From positions 1 through 64,000 of the forward strand of contig DXGV01000024.1 of the NCBI GenBank assembly GCA_019113745.1: a stretch of DNA of 64,000 bases, in the 5' to 3' direction. The stretch comes from Candidatus Blautia intestinavium. Its GTDB lineage: Bacteria > Bacillota > Clostridia > Lachnospirales > Lachnospiraceae. A program made the translations under genes and the position numbers. Positions 43,182-50,233 of the stretch are shown here, one piece after another. Position 1 is the first letter of the stretch; the number at the start of each line of letters is the position of its first letter. Below the pieces are notes generated by a model, which was not told where the DNA came from, made no database searches, and saw only the letters and a program-made list of their open reading frames with translations.

Positions 43182-43856
43182 TCAGAACTCCTTCCGTTTT
43201 ATCACTCTGAGGCTGTAAAGATAAGACAGGACGCCTTCTACCGCCAGCACAGCCAGGAAGCCTAACAGAAGCTGTCCGGCTGTTACCGCATTAATTGTCT
43301 CCGCGATCTTATCAAAATAAGAATGATCCGGTATGATCTTTTCCAGCAGATACAGGCCTGCGACTACGCCCAGAACGATCGCGGCAAAAACGCCAAAGAG
43401 TACGATCCTGGCGACTTCCGTACCGAACCGGAAATTTATGGGGATCATCAGAAAAACGAGTATGACAGCCGCCAGCATATAAAGAATGCTGAATATTACA
43501 AATGGCTCGTCCCCGGAAAAAATACGCTCCCTGTATATGACGGCAGCCAGAATAACAGATAACGCCCACCCGCAGACAATATACATTATACAGAGAAGAT
43601 ATTTTTCTTTTACATAATCGCTTCTTTTAACAGGAAGCGTCATCAGAAATCCTACAGCTCCGTTCTGTTCATCGGAAGTTATGGTCCCCAGACCCACAAA
43701 TCCGAAAACGACGATCATATAAATACTGCCAAAATAAGATATTTCCCCGCCTTTTACAGTTGTAAACATCCAGACTGCCACGAAAAACAGCACAACCAGA
43801 TATGTCTTTGCGTTTACGGCCACAAGGGCCAGATCTTTTCTCAGAAGTCCTTTCAT
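43182..43856 (-). CDS. ABC-2 type transporter permease
   Basis: A 224-residue membrane protein with about six hydrophobic segments. It starts MKGLLRKDLALVAVN, like the permeases paired with YtrB-type ATPases, and contains SDEQNGAVGFLMTLPVKRSDYVKEKYLL, a signature of the ABC-2 membrane family. It overlaps the upstream ATPase gene by 4 bp (ATGA), so the two are coupled. The substrate is unknown. The GntR-ATPase-permease arrangement is typical of cell-envelope-stress or bacitracin-type exporters. Confidence 0.88.
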   Translation of the reverse strand: MKGLLRKDLALVAVNAKTYLVVLFFVAVWMFTTVKGGEISYFGSIYMIVVFGFVGLGTITSDEQNGAVGFLMTLPVKRSDYVKEKYLLCIMYIVCGWALSVILAAVIYRERIFSGDEPFVIFSILYMLAAVILVFLMIPINFRFGTEVARIVLFGVFAAIVLGVVAGLYLLEKIIPDHSYFDKIAETINAVTAGQLLLGFLAVLAVEGVLSYLYSLRVIKRKEF

Positions 43857-44704
43857 AACTCTTCACCTCTCACCATCATGGAAATCACTTCGTCCACAGA
43901 GCCCTTTTCCACAGCCACATCAGGATAATTTTCCAGATAAAACTGTCTCTGGTCGGTCAGGCAGCTGTAGCCGAAACTCTCTTTCTTTACCCGGAGAATG
44001 GCTCTCCTGTCCAGCTTCTCATAATCGGCGTCGCTTACCTTGACCACGCCGTAGTTCTCCAGTATCCTGTCTGTCTCTTCGTGAAGAACGATCTTCCCCT
44101 GGTGGATCATATAGATATCATCGCAGAACTGTTCCAGATCCGCGGATATATGGGAGCTGATCAGGATTCCTCTTCCCGGCGTCTCCACATACTCCCGGAG
44201 AAGATCCAGAATGTCCTCTCTGGCCGTCACATCCAGTCCCGCCGTAGGTTCGTCCAGGATCAGAAGCCTCGCTTCGTGGCTTACGGCAAGGAGCACCCTC
44301 AGCTTTGCTTTCATGCCGCTGGAAAAATCCTTCACCTTCTTGTCCATGGGGATTTTGAACCGGACGCAGTTCTTTTCAAATTCTCCGGCGCGAAACTTCG
44401 GATAAAAATCTTTCATGATCTTCTGTATCTGTTTCGCGGTAAGATACTCTGAGAAACCGCTTCCGCCAAGCACCGTGCCGATGTCCTCTTTATCCTCTGT
44501 GGTGATCCCGGAGCTTTCCTTACCGAATATACGGATCTCGCCGCTCTCCGGATAGACAAGTCCCAGAATCGCCTTAAATGTAGTGCTCTTTCCCGCTCCG
44601 TTGGCCCCGATCAGTCCGGTGACGCAGTCCTCCCGGACAGCCAGAGAACAGTCAAGCTGAAAATCCTTATATGTTTTCTTTACATGATTTAATTCCGCCA
44701 GCAT
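43853..44704 (-). CDS. ABC transporter ATP-binding protein
   Basis: 283 residues. Walker A GANGAGKST (near residue 33), signature FSSGMKAKLRV in place of LSGGQ (near residue 128), Walker B LLILDEPTAGLD (near residue 150) and the switch His in ISSH. The divergent signature is usual for the YtrB-like group. It starts 3 bp after the GntR stop and overlaps the permease gene by 4 bp. Confidence 0.93.
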   Translation of the reverse strand: MLAELNHVKKTYKDFQLDCSLAVREDCVTGLIGANGAGKSTTFKAILGLVYPESGEIRIFGKESSGITTEDKEDIGTVLGGSGFSEYLTAKQIQKIMKDFYPKFRAGEFEKNCVRFKIPMDKKVKDFSSGMKAKLRVLLAVSHEARLLILDEPTAGLDVTAREDILDLLREYVETPGRGILISSHISADLEQFCDDIYMIHQGKIVLHEETDRILENYGVVKVSDADYEKLDRRAILRVKKESFGYSCLTDQRQFYLENYPDVAVEKGSVDEVISMMVRGEEL

Positions 44705-44707
44705 CTT

Positions 44708-45079
44708 CTACTCCTCCATAATAAGCTGAAACAGTTCACGGATCTCCTCGTCTGTCAGGCCGCCGGAGCGTGCCTTTCTCACCGCCTGTTCCAGATCTTT
44801 TTCCAGTTCCTTTCTTCTCTCTTCCATCAGGAGTCCCTGATTTGCCTGGGCGATAAAGCTGCCTTTGCCGTGGACTGTGACCACCAGGCCCTCTTCCTCC
44901 AGATAATCGTATGCCTTTTTTACCGTCAGGGCACTGATCTTCAGTTCCCTGGCAAGAGTCCTCACCGAAGGAAGCGCTTCTCCTGCGGGAAGACTGCCGT
45001 TGATGACTTCCGCCTTAATCTGGGCTACGATCTGCTCATATATGGGATCCATGGAAGAATGATTGATGATGATATGCAT
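44708..45079 (-). CDS. GntR family regulator, YtrA type
   Basis: 123 residues. An N-terminal winged helix-turn-helix (DPIYEQIVAQIKAEVINGSL, then LPSVRTLARELKISALTVKKAYDYLEEEGLV) is followed by a short helical dimerisation tail of about 45 residues, the YtrA layout. I chose ATG at 45079 because AGGAGG sits 7-8 nt upstream; an ATG two codons earlier would touch the SD. It is the first gene of the operon with the ABC transporter and probably represses its own promoter. Confidence 0.93.
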   Translation of the reverse strand: MHIIINHSSMDPIYEQIVAQIKAEVINGSLPAGEALPSVRTLARELKISALTVKKAYDYLEEEGLVVTVHGKGSFIAQANQGLLMEERRKELEKDLEQAVRKARSGGLTDEEIRELFQLIMEE

Positions 45080-45097
45080 ATCCATCCCTCCTGTCAC

Positions 45098-45146
45098 AAA
45101 CAGTATATAACAGTGCAAAACTGTTGTCAAGTGTTATATACTGTTT
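45098..45146 (-). promoter_or_regulatory. Promoter inside nested palindromes, GntR operator
   Basis: TTGACA (45125-45130), a 17 bp spacer and TATACT (45102-45107) on the minus strand. Outer arms AAACAGTATATAACA (45098-45112) and TGTTATATACTGTTT (45132-45146) are perfect complements. An inner pair, AACAGT/ACTGTT (45109-45125), lies between them. The arms cover both promoter hexamers. Confidence 0.8.
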
Positions 45147-45261
45147 ATTTTATAAAAGAAAAACTGCCTGCAAAAAACGGCCGCTCTTCAGAAAGCCTCC
45201 GCTTTTCACAGACAATTCCCGCCTGGAATATGAAACATCTTTTATTTCTTACTGTACTACT

Positions 45262-45816
45262 TTAATACCGCGCTTCCTTTGGCCTGTTTTTCAGATAAAC
45301 CCGCCTGATATACCGCAGCAGTTTTTCTTCGCCGTGATCATTCAGGATGCGGAGCAGACCCTCCAGTTCCTTCTTTGTCTGCGGGTGGATGAACCAGAGC
45401 TTTTCCTTGCTCTTCAGAAAATATTCCAGAGGCTGGCTGTCCGTATAGGCGTCTCCCAGATAGTTCCGTGAGGCGCTTATGCGGTCCATTACCATCTCCG
45501 CCACATATTTGCGGGGCATCTGCGCGCCCATGATCACATGTTCCTTATCCAGGGAATAATCTACCCAGTGTTCAAAATGATGTTTATTCCTGCCTTTATG
45601 GTGAAGCCAGGAGGTAGAAACGCCGATAGCCTCCCTTTCCGCATTATTCGGACTTCTAGTCCCCTGATAATATTTACATCCCACAAGAAATTCAGCAGGA
45701 GAATATTTTGACAGATCATGCAGAAGTCCCTGCTTATAAAGTCCTATGCGGAAACAGTACTGCATGACAAGCAGTTTATGCCTTGTAATGGTTTTAAAAT
45801 GCAGCCAGGGATGCAT
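45262..45816 (-). CDS. DUF5662 family protein
   Basis: A 184-residue soluble protein assigned to DUF5662 from GLLHDLSKYSPAEF, KGRNKHHFEHW and the conserved spacing of His and Asp residues. H-D and H-H pairs (LLHDLSKYS, WLHHKGRNKHH) suggest a metal-dependent HD-type phosphohydrolase, but this is inference. No signal peptide. It starts 3 bp after the stop of the GH13-like gene. Confidence 0.8.
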   Translation of the reverse strand: MHPWLHFKTITRHKLLVMQYCFRIGLYKQGLLHDLSKYSPAEFLVGCKYYQGTRSPNNAEREAIGVSTSWLHHKGRNKHHFEHWVDYSLDKEHVIMGAQMPRKYVAEMVMDRISASRNYLGDAYTDSQPLEYFLKSKEKLWFIHPQTKKELEGLLRILNDHGEEKLLRYIRRVYLKNRPKEARY

Positions 45817-45819
45817 TTT

Positions 45820-47667
45820 CTATTCCTCCTTTTTTCTCCCCACCAGAATAACCACCGTCCGGGGATTGATCTCTATATTTTTCTGATAATCTTCCTCCCG
45901 TTCCCGGAAACTGTTTTCTTCCGGATCGGAGGTGTCCGCCGTTTTTCTCCATACCATTCCTTCCGGCAGGTTGGGAAGAGCGATTGTTCTGTTCTCCCAG
46001 TGAAAATTGCAGGCCACATAGAGGAAATCATCCTCTGTTCCATCAGGTTTCACCGCATAGGCCCCGCAGTACATCACCCCCAGGAGCCGGCAGGTATTCT
46101 CTTCATTCAGATACCATGCCCTTTCTCCGTGAAAGGAAATATCCGGGAAGCCTTTTACCAGATAATCCACCCCTTTCGGCTCCCCGCCCATATGGAGAAC
46201 CGGATGGGCCTTGCGGAATGCAATGGCTTCCTGGACGAAATCCCATATTTTTTTATTCTTTTTAAATGCCCTCCAGTCCGTCCACCCTGTGGGATTGTCC
46301 TGGCAGTAAGCGTTGTTGTTGCCATTCTGTGAATTGCAGAACTCATCTCCTCCGTAGATCATGGGAGTTCCCTGGCTTATAAGAAGCATCAAAAAGGCGT
46401 TCCGTATCTGCTGCTCTCTCATTTTCCGTACGGCAAGCTTCCGGCTGGGGCCTTCCACCCCGCAGTTCCAGGAATAATTGTATTCGCTTCCGTCAGCGTT
46501 GTTTTCTCCGTTGTCCTCGTTGTGGCGGTAATTGTAAGACACCGTATCGAAAAGGGTAAAACCGTCCTGGCAGGCCATATAGTTAATCGTTCCGCCGGAG
46601 GGGTTCGCATGACGGATATGATATTCCACCCCGGGGATCATTCCCTCGTCGCTTTTGAGAAAGCGGCGCATATCCTGCAGAAACCCGGACTGGTATTCCG
46701 CCGTCGTTTTGTCATCCCCTGAATAAACCGGAAGATTCTGAAACATTTTTTTTGTTCCGTAGAGAAGATGATCCTCCGCGATCAGTTCTCCCGGCACGCC
46801 GTCCCCTACAAAGTGGAACCCGTCCACATGATAATAACATTTCCAGAAACAGGCGGCCTTTAAAGCCAGAAGCGGATTCACCTCTTTCGGGAAATAAAAT
46901 TCCATGATGCACTGGATCCCAGCCCGGTGCATCGCCTTCACCATATCCCGGAATTCTTTTTCCGGTTCCTTTGTGGCGCAGTAGGACCGTTTGGGAGCGA
47001 AATAAAAGCCGGAAACATAGCCCCAGTAATTTACCTTTCCCTCCTGTCTTTTCTCAGAGATCATCCCTTTTGTTTTGTCCGAAACGGGAATTTCACAGAA
47101 TTCATAGGCCGGCATCAGCTCTATGGCGTTGACGCCCAGTTCCTTCCAGTAGGGGATCATCTCCTCAAGTCCCTTAAACGTTCCTTTTAATTTTGGAGAA
47201 AGCCTGTACTGTTTTGTATATCCCCGCACATGGACCTTATAAAGAATCATATCTTTATAGGGCATGTCCGGAGATCTGTCCTCCTCCCAGTCGTAGGGCT
47301 CATCCGGAAGAAAAGCGCAGCGTATTTTATGCCCGTCCCCGGGTTCTGAAGAAGCGCCGAAGCGTTCTCTCCCCCGGATCCCGTATGCATAAGGATCCTG
47401 TACGATCTCTCCGTCAATGCAGAAATTATACTCATACTGGTTTCTGTCCAGTCCGGATACGATTAAAGCGCAGATTTTTCCTGTTCTGGATTCCTCCGGA
47501 AAAGGGATTTCCCGCCAGGGAACCCCGGAACCCTTGCGGTAAAGGATCAGGGACGCCTTGGCTCCTTTCGGAACTTCAGCGGCAAAATTCAGCCCTTCCG
47601 CGATTTTGTTGGCGCCAAATAAAGCCGGATAGCCGCTGCGGATATTTAATACATTCTGTCTTTTCAT
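45820..47667 (-). CDS. GH13-family (GlgX-like) protein with degenerate active site
   Basis: 615 residues from the ATG at 47667 (GGAG upstream; the longer open frame is not supported). An N-terminal CBM48-like domain (to about residue 120) precedes a GH13 barrel resembling GlgX/isoamylase, for example RHNEDNGENN and YNYSWNCGVEG near residue 390 and QGTPMIYGGDEF near residue 430. The four catalytic regions are altered. Region I reads IMEFYFPKE, not DVVYNH. Region II reads DGFHFVGD, with V287 at the nucleophile position. No general-acid Glu segment is seen in the shortened region III. Region IV has Q367 before D368 where His is usual. It may bind rather than cut glucans. Confidence 0.85.
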   Translation of the reverse strand: MKRQNVLNIRSGYPALFGANKIAEGLNFAAEVPKGAKASLILYRKGSGVPWREIPFPEESRTGKICALIVSGLDRNQYEYNFCIDGEIVQDPYAYGIRGRERFGASSEPGDGHKIRCAFLPDEPYDWEEDRSPDMPYKDMILYKVHVRGYTKQYRLSPKLKGTFKGLEEMIPYWKELGVNAIELMPAYEFCEIPVSDKTKGMISEKRQEGKVNYWGYVSGFYFAPKRSYCATKEPEKEFRDMVKAMHRAGIQCIMEFYFPKEVNPLLALKAACFWKCYYHVDGFHFVGDGVPGELIAEDHLLYGTKKMFQNLPVYSGDDKTTAEYQSGFLQDMRRFLKSDEGMIPGVEYHIRHANPSGGTINYMACQDGFTLFDTVSYNYRHNEDNGENNADGSEYNYSWNCGVEGPSRKLAVRKMREQQIRNAFLMLLISQGTPMIYGGDEFCNSQNGNNNAYCQDNPTGWTDWRAFKKNKKIWDFVQEAIAFRKAHPVLHMGGEPKGVDYLVKGFPDISFHGERAWYLNEENTCRLLGVMYCGAYAVKPDGTEDDFLYVACNFHWENRTIALPNLPEGMVWRKTADTSDPEENSFREREEDYQKNIEINPRTVVILVGRKKEE

Positions 47668-47723
47668 AACCAGCTCTCCTTTTTCGGTCGTTTCTTTTAT
47701 ACTGCCGCGTTCTTTCTTCCCCG

Positions 47724-48479
47724 TCAGAAGTCCAGATCCAACTCTACCGGGCAATGGTCGGAGCCCATGATCTCCGTATGGATCATGGCGTCTCTCAGGT
47801 TGTCCTTCAGGGAGGGGGAAACCAGAAAATAGTCGATCCTCCACCCTGCGTTTTTCTCTCTGGCCCTGAACCGGTATGACCACCAGGAGTAAACGCCCTC
47901 CAGATCCGGGTAAAAATACCGGAAAGTATCAATAAATCCGCTTTCCAGGGCTCTGGTAAAGCACGCCCTCTCCTCATCGGTAAATCCGGCGTTTCTGCGG
48001 TTTGTTTTGGGATTTTTCAGGTCGATCTCCTGATGAGCCACGTTCAGATCACCGCAGCAGATCACCGGTTTATTTTCCTGGAGTTTCAGAAGATAGGAAA
48101 GAAAATCTCTTTCCCATTCCATACGGTAGGAAAGGCGTTTCAGCTCTGTCTGGGAATTTGGCGTATATACGGTAACAAGATAAAACCGGTCAAATTCCAG
48201 GGTGATCACCCGTCCCTCCTTGTCGTGCTCCTCTATGCCTATTCCGTAAGATACGGACTCCGGTTCTTTTTTTGTAAAAACAGCCGTACCGGAATATCCT
48301 CTTCTATTTGCGTAATTCCAGAACTGACGGTAGCCAGGAAGTTCCAGCTTTACCTGACCCTCCTGGCATTTCGTCTCCTGGATGCAGAAGATATCCGCGT
48401 CCAGCTTCCGGAAGTTTTCTTCAAATCCTTTTGTCAGGCAGGCCCTGATGCCGTTTACATTCCATGAAACAAATTTCAC
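47724..48479 (-). CDS. exoA: Exodeoxyribonuclease III family nuclease
   Basis: AP endonuclease and 3'-5' exonuclease of base-excision repair. 251 residues. Motifs: SWNVNGIRA (Asn), CIQETKCQEGQ (Glu metal ligand), CGDLNVAHQEIDL (Asp/Asn), GWRIDYFL (Asp) and the final GSDHCPVELD (Asp-His). GTG start at 48479, 8 nt after AAGGAGG. It is divergent from the DUF1292 gene, with a promoter at 48511-48539. Confidence 0.95.
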   Translation of the reverse strand: MKFVSWNVNGIRACLTKGFEENFRKLDADIFCIQETKCQEGQVKLELPGYRQFWNYANRRGYSGTAVFTKKEPESVSYGIGIEEHDKEGRVITLEFDRFYLVTVYTPNSQTELKRLSYRMEWERDFLSYLLKLQENKPVICCGDLNVAHQEIDLKNPKTNRRNAGFTDEERACFTRALESGFIDTFRYFYPDLEGVYSWWSYRFRAREKNAGWRIDYFLVSPSLKDNLRDAMIHTEIMGSDHCPVELDLDF

Positions 48480-48510
48480 TTTCTGCCTCCTTCAAATTTT
48501 TCTATAATTC

Positions 48511-48594
48511 ATTATAGCATCTTCCCCCCGCATAGCAAATAACTTTTCGCTTTGCCACGACAACTTTTTCGCTTCCATCCGGCAGCTTTTTCGC
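48511..48594 (-). promoter_or_regulatory. exoA promoter with three upstream 22-bp direct repeats
   Basis: TTTGCT (48534-48539), a 17 bp spacer ending TGC, TATAAT (48511-48516) on the minus strand. Upstream, GCGAAAAG or GCGAAAAAG occurs three times (ending at plus positions 48550, 48572 and 48594) with an exact 22 bp period, which looks like an activator or repressor array. Confidence 0.55.
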
Positions 48595-48614
48595 AGAGAT
48601 AAGAAGAAACCTCA

Positions 48615-48643
48615 TTGCATTCTCCGGAAATATCTGATAAAAT
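48615..48643 (+). promoter_or_regulatory. Promoter of DUF1292 gene
   Basis: TTGCAT (48615-48620), a 17 bp spacer, TAAAAT (48638-48643). The start point is about 68 bp before the start codon. Confidence 0.55.
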
Positions 48644-48717
48644 GAGATTCGCGCGGAATTCCGGATTTTTTCGGCTTCCGCCGGACTTTTAAACGCAAAA
48701 TCAGAGAGGATCATACC

Positions 48718-49092
48718 ATGAGCGAAGAATTCATCAACGCATCCTGCAGTCCCAGCGACTGCGCTTCCTGCGGCATGGAGTGCGGCTCCAGAATGGACGA
48801 GGGCCACAATACCATCACTCTGACTCTGGAGGACGATACAGAGGTGGAATGCGCCATTCTCACTATTTATCCGGTAAACAAGAAGGATTATATCGCCCTT
48901 CTTCCTCTGGATGAAAACGGCCAGAACCAGAGCGGGGAGGTATATCTTTATTCCTTCTCCCGCACAGAGTCAGGCGACCCGATGCTTTCCAATATTGAAG
49001 ACGACCAGGAATACGACGCTGCGGCGGAAGCTTTCCAGGCCATTGTGGAAAACGCAAAAAGGGCGGAAGAAAAAGGACAGGCTCCGGAGTAA
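48718..49092 (+). CDS. DUF1292 protein with Cys-rich N-terminus
   Basis: A 124-residue small acidic protein. Residues about 30-105 form the DUF1292 domain (TITLTLEDDTEVECAILTIYPVNKK). The first 22 residues add CSPSDCASCGMECGS, four cysteines that could bind a metal. The DUF1292 function is unknown. Monocistronic; a short CCGGA/TCCGG stem with a T7 run just after the stop (about 49083-49112) probably terminates it. ATG preceded by AGAGAGG. Confidence 0.82.
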   Translation: MSEEFINASCSPSDCASCGMECGSRMDEGHNTITLTLEDDTEVECAILTIYPVNKKDYIALLPLDENGQNQSGEVYLYSFSRTESGDPMLSNIEDDQEYDAAAEAFQAIVENAKRAEEKGQAPE

Positions 49093-49129
49093 TTCCGGGG
49101 TCTTTTTTTCTTCCGCTCTCTTTCCTGCT

Positions 49130-49654
49130 TTACTTCGCTTTCTTTTCCGTGGTGCTTCCCAGTCCTCCGTTTCGTACGGCGCTGGCGTCGTCGTCTACTG
49201 TGATTCCGTATTCTACGAAAATTCCCTGCATAAAGCCTGTTCCCGCAGGAATTTCCACAGTTTTTCCCTCACGGCCGTCGTTTGTCAGTTTCACAAAAAT
49301 ATGCCCCTCGTTGTCTGAATAGAAATAGTCGCTGTCTATGATCCCGACTGTGTTGTTGAGCTGCAGGCGGTATTTAAAACCCAGTCCGCTTCTTGGATAG
49401 CATTTCAGCACCCATTCTTCCTGCATTTGCGCCCGGATTCCCGTGGGGATCGTGATTATTTCCCCCGGAGCCAGCGTCACGTCCGCCGGGGCGAAAAAGT
49501 CGTACCCGGCGCTTCCTGCCGTGGCTCTTTTCGGCAGGGAGATCCCGTCGTAAATTTCAAGGATTTCTTTTTCGGAAGTTTCCGGAAATTTATCTTTCCA
49601 GTCTTTTAAAAAGCGCTCCCTGCTGACTTTGTGGAATTTCGCGATTCTTTTCAT
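49130..49654 (-). CDS. dut: dUTP diphosphatase
   Basis: Hydrolyses dUTP to dUMP, keeping uracil out of DNA. 174 residues from ATG 49654 (AAGGAGG upstream); the frame stays open another 55 codons upstream, without family similarity. Trimeric dUTPase motifs: AGYDFFAP (motif 1), PRSGLGFK (motif 2), NTVGIIDSDY (motif 3) and GLGSTT near the C-terminus (motif 5). A 40-residue N-terminal extension and a small insertion after motif 3 (FYSDNEGH) are longer than in short dUTPases. It lies after nrdG, another nucleotide gene. Confidence 0.93.
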   Translation of the reverse strand: MKRIAKFHKVSRERFLKDWKDKFPETSEKEILEIYDGISLPKRATAGSAGYDFFAPADVTLAPGEIITIPTGIRAQMQEEWVLKCYPRSGLGFKYRLQLNNTVGIIDSDYFYSDNEGHIFVKLTNDGREGKTVEIPAGTGFMQGIFVEYGITVDDDASAVRNGGLGSTTEKKAK

Positions 49655-49737
49655 TCTGTTCCTCCTTAAAAACGCGACGGTGCACATTCTTCTGTATACC
49701 GCCGCGTTCTTTATACTGTATTTTCTTACCGCCTGCT

Positions 49738-50229
49738 TTACTGCGCGTGAAGCACGATCCTTCCTTCCCGAAGGGTAGCGGGCACATTGATCACTCTCTG
49801 GTTGGAAGAGCCCTTCCACTTCAGAGTAACGTCTTTTTTCTCCGCCTCAAACTCACCGTCCACGCAGACGTCCAGATAATTCACGATCTCTTCATACTGG
49901 ATTTCCTCCCAGAGAGCGCCTGTGTAAAGCCAGATAGTCTTCTGGGGATATTTCTGGCGGATTTTGCGGGCGAGGGCCGTCACTGCCGAAATATTCGACG
50001 GATGGAGAGGATCTCCTCCTGAAAAAGTAATCCCGCTGATATAATCCTTGTCAAGTTCCGCGAAAATCTCATTTTCTTCCGCCTCGGTAAAAGGCAGGCC
50101 GCCGTTTGGATCCCAGGTAATAGGATTCTGGCATTCTCTGCAGCAGTGGCTGCATCCGGCCACCCACAGCACGACACGCAGTCCGTCGCCGTTGAGCATG
50201 TCGTCCTTTGTTATATTGTGATATCTCAT
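49738..50229 (-). CDS. nrdG: Anaerobic ribonucleotide reductase activating protein
   Basis: Radical SAM enzyme that makes the glycyl radical on NrdD. 163 residues. The CX3CX2C cluster ligands are C26, C30 and C33 (with an additional C29) in GCSHCCRECQN; the SAM motif GGDPL follows near residue 75. It begins 4 bp after the pnp stop, so it is probably in the rpsO-pnp transcript. nrdD, its usual partner, is not in the window. Confidence 0.93.
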   Translation of the reverse strand: MRYHNITKDDMLNGDGLRVVLWVAGCSHCCRECQNPITWDPNGGLPFTEAEENEIFAELDKDYISGITFSGGDPLHPSNISAVTALARKIRQKYPQKTIWLYTGALWEEIQYEEIVNYLDVCVDGEFEAEKKDVTLKWKGSSNQRVINVPATLREGRIVLHAQ

Positions 50230-50233
50230 AGCT

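Noticed and set aside
47668-47883. Longer N-terminus for the GH13-like protein
   Set aside because: The 72 extra codons read like out-of-frame exoA sequence and a clear SD precedes the ATG at 47667.
49655-49819. Longer N-terminus for dut
   Set aside because: The extra codons overlap nrdG, show no dUTPase similarity, and AAGGAGG precedes the ATG at 49654.
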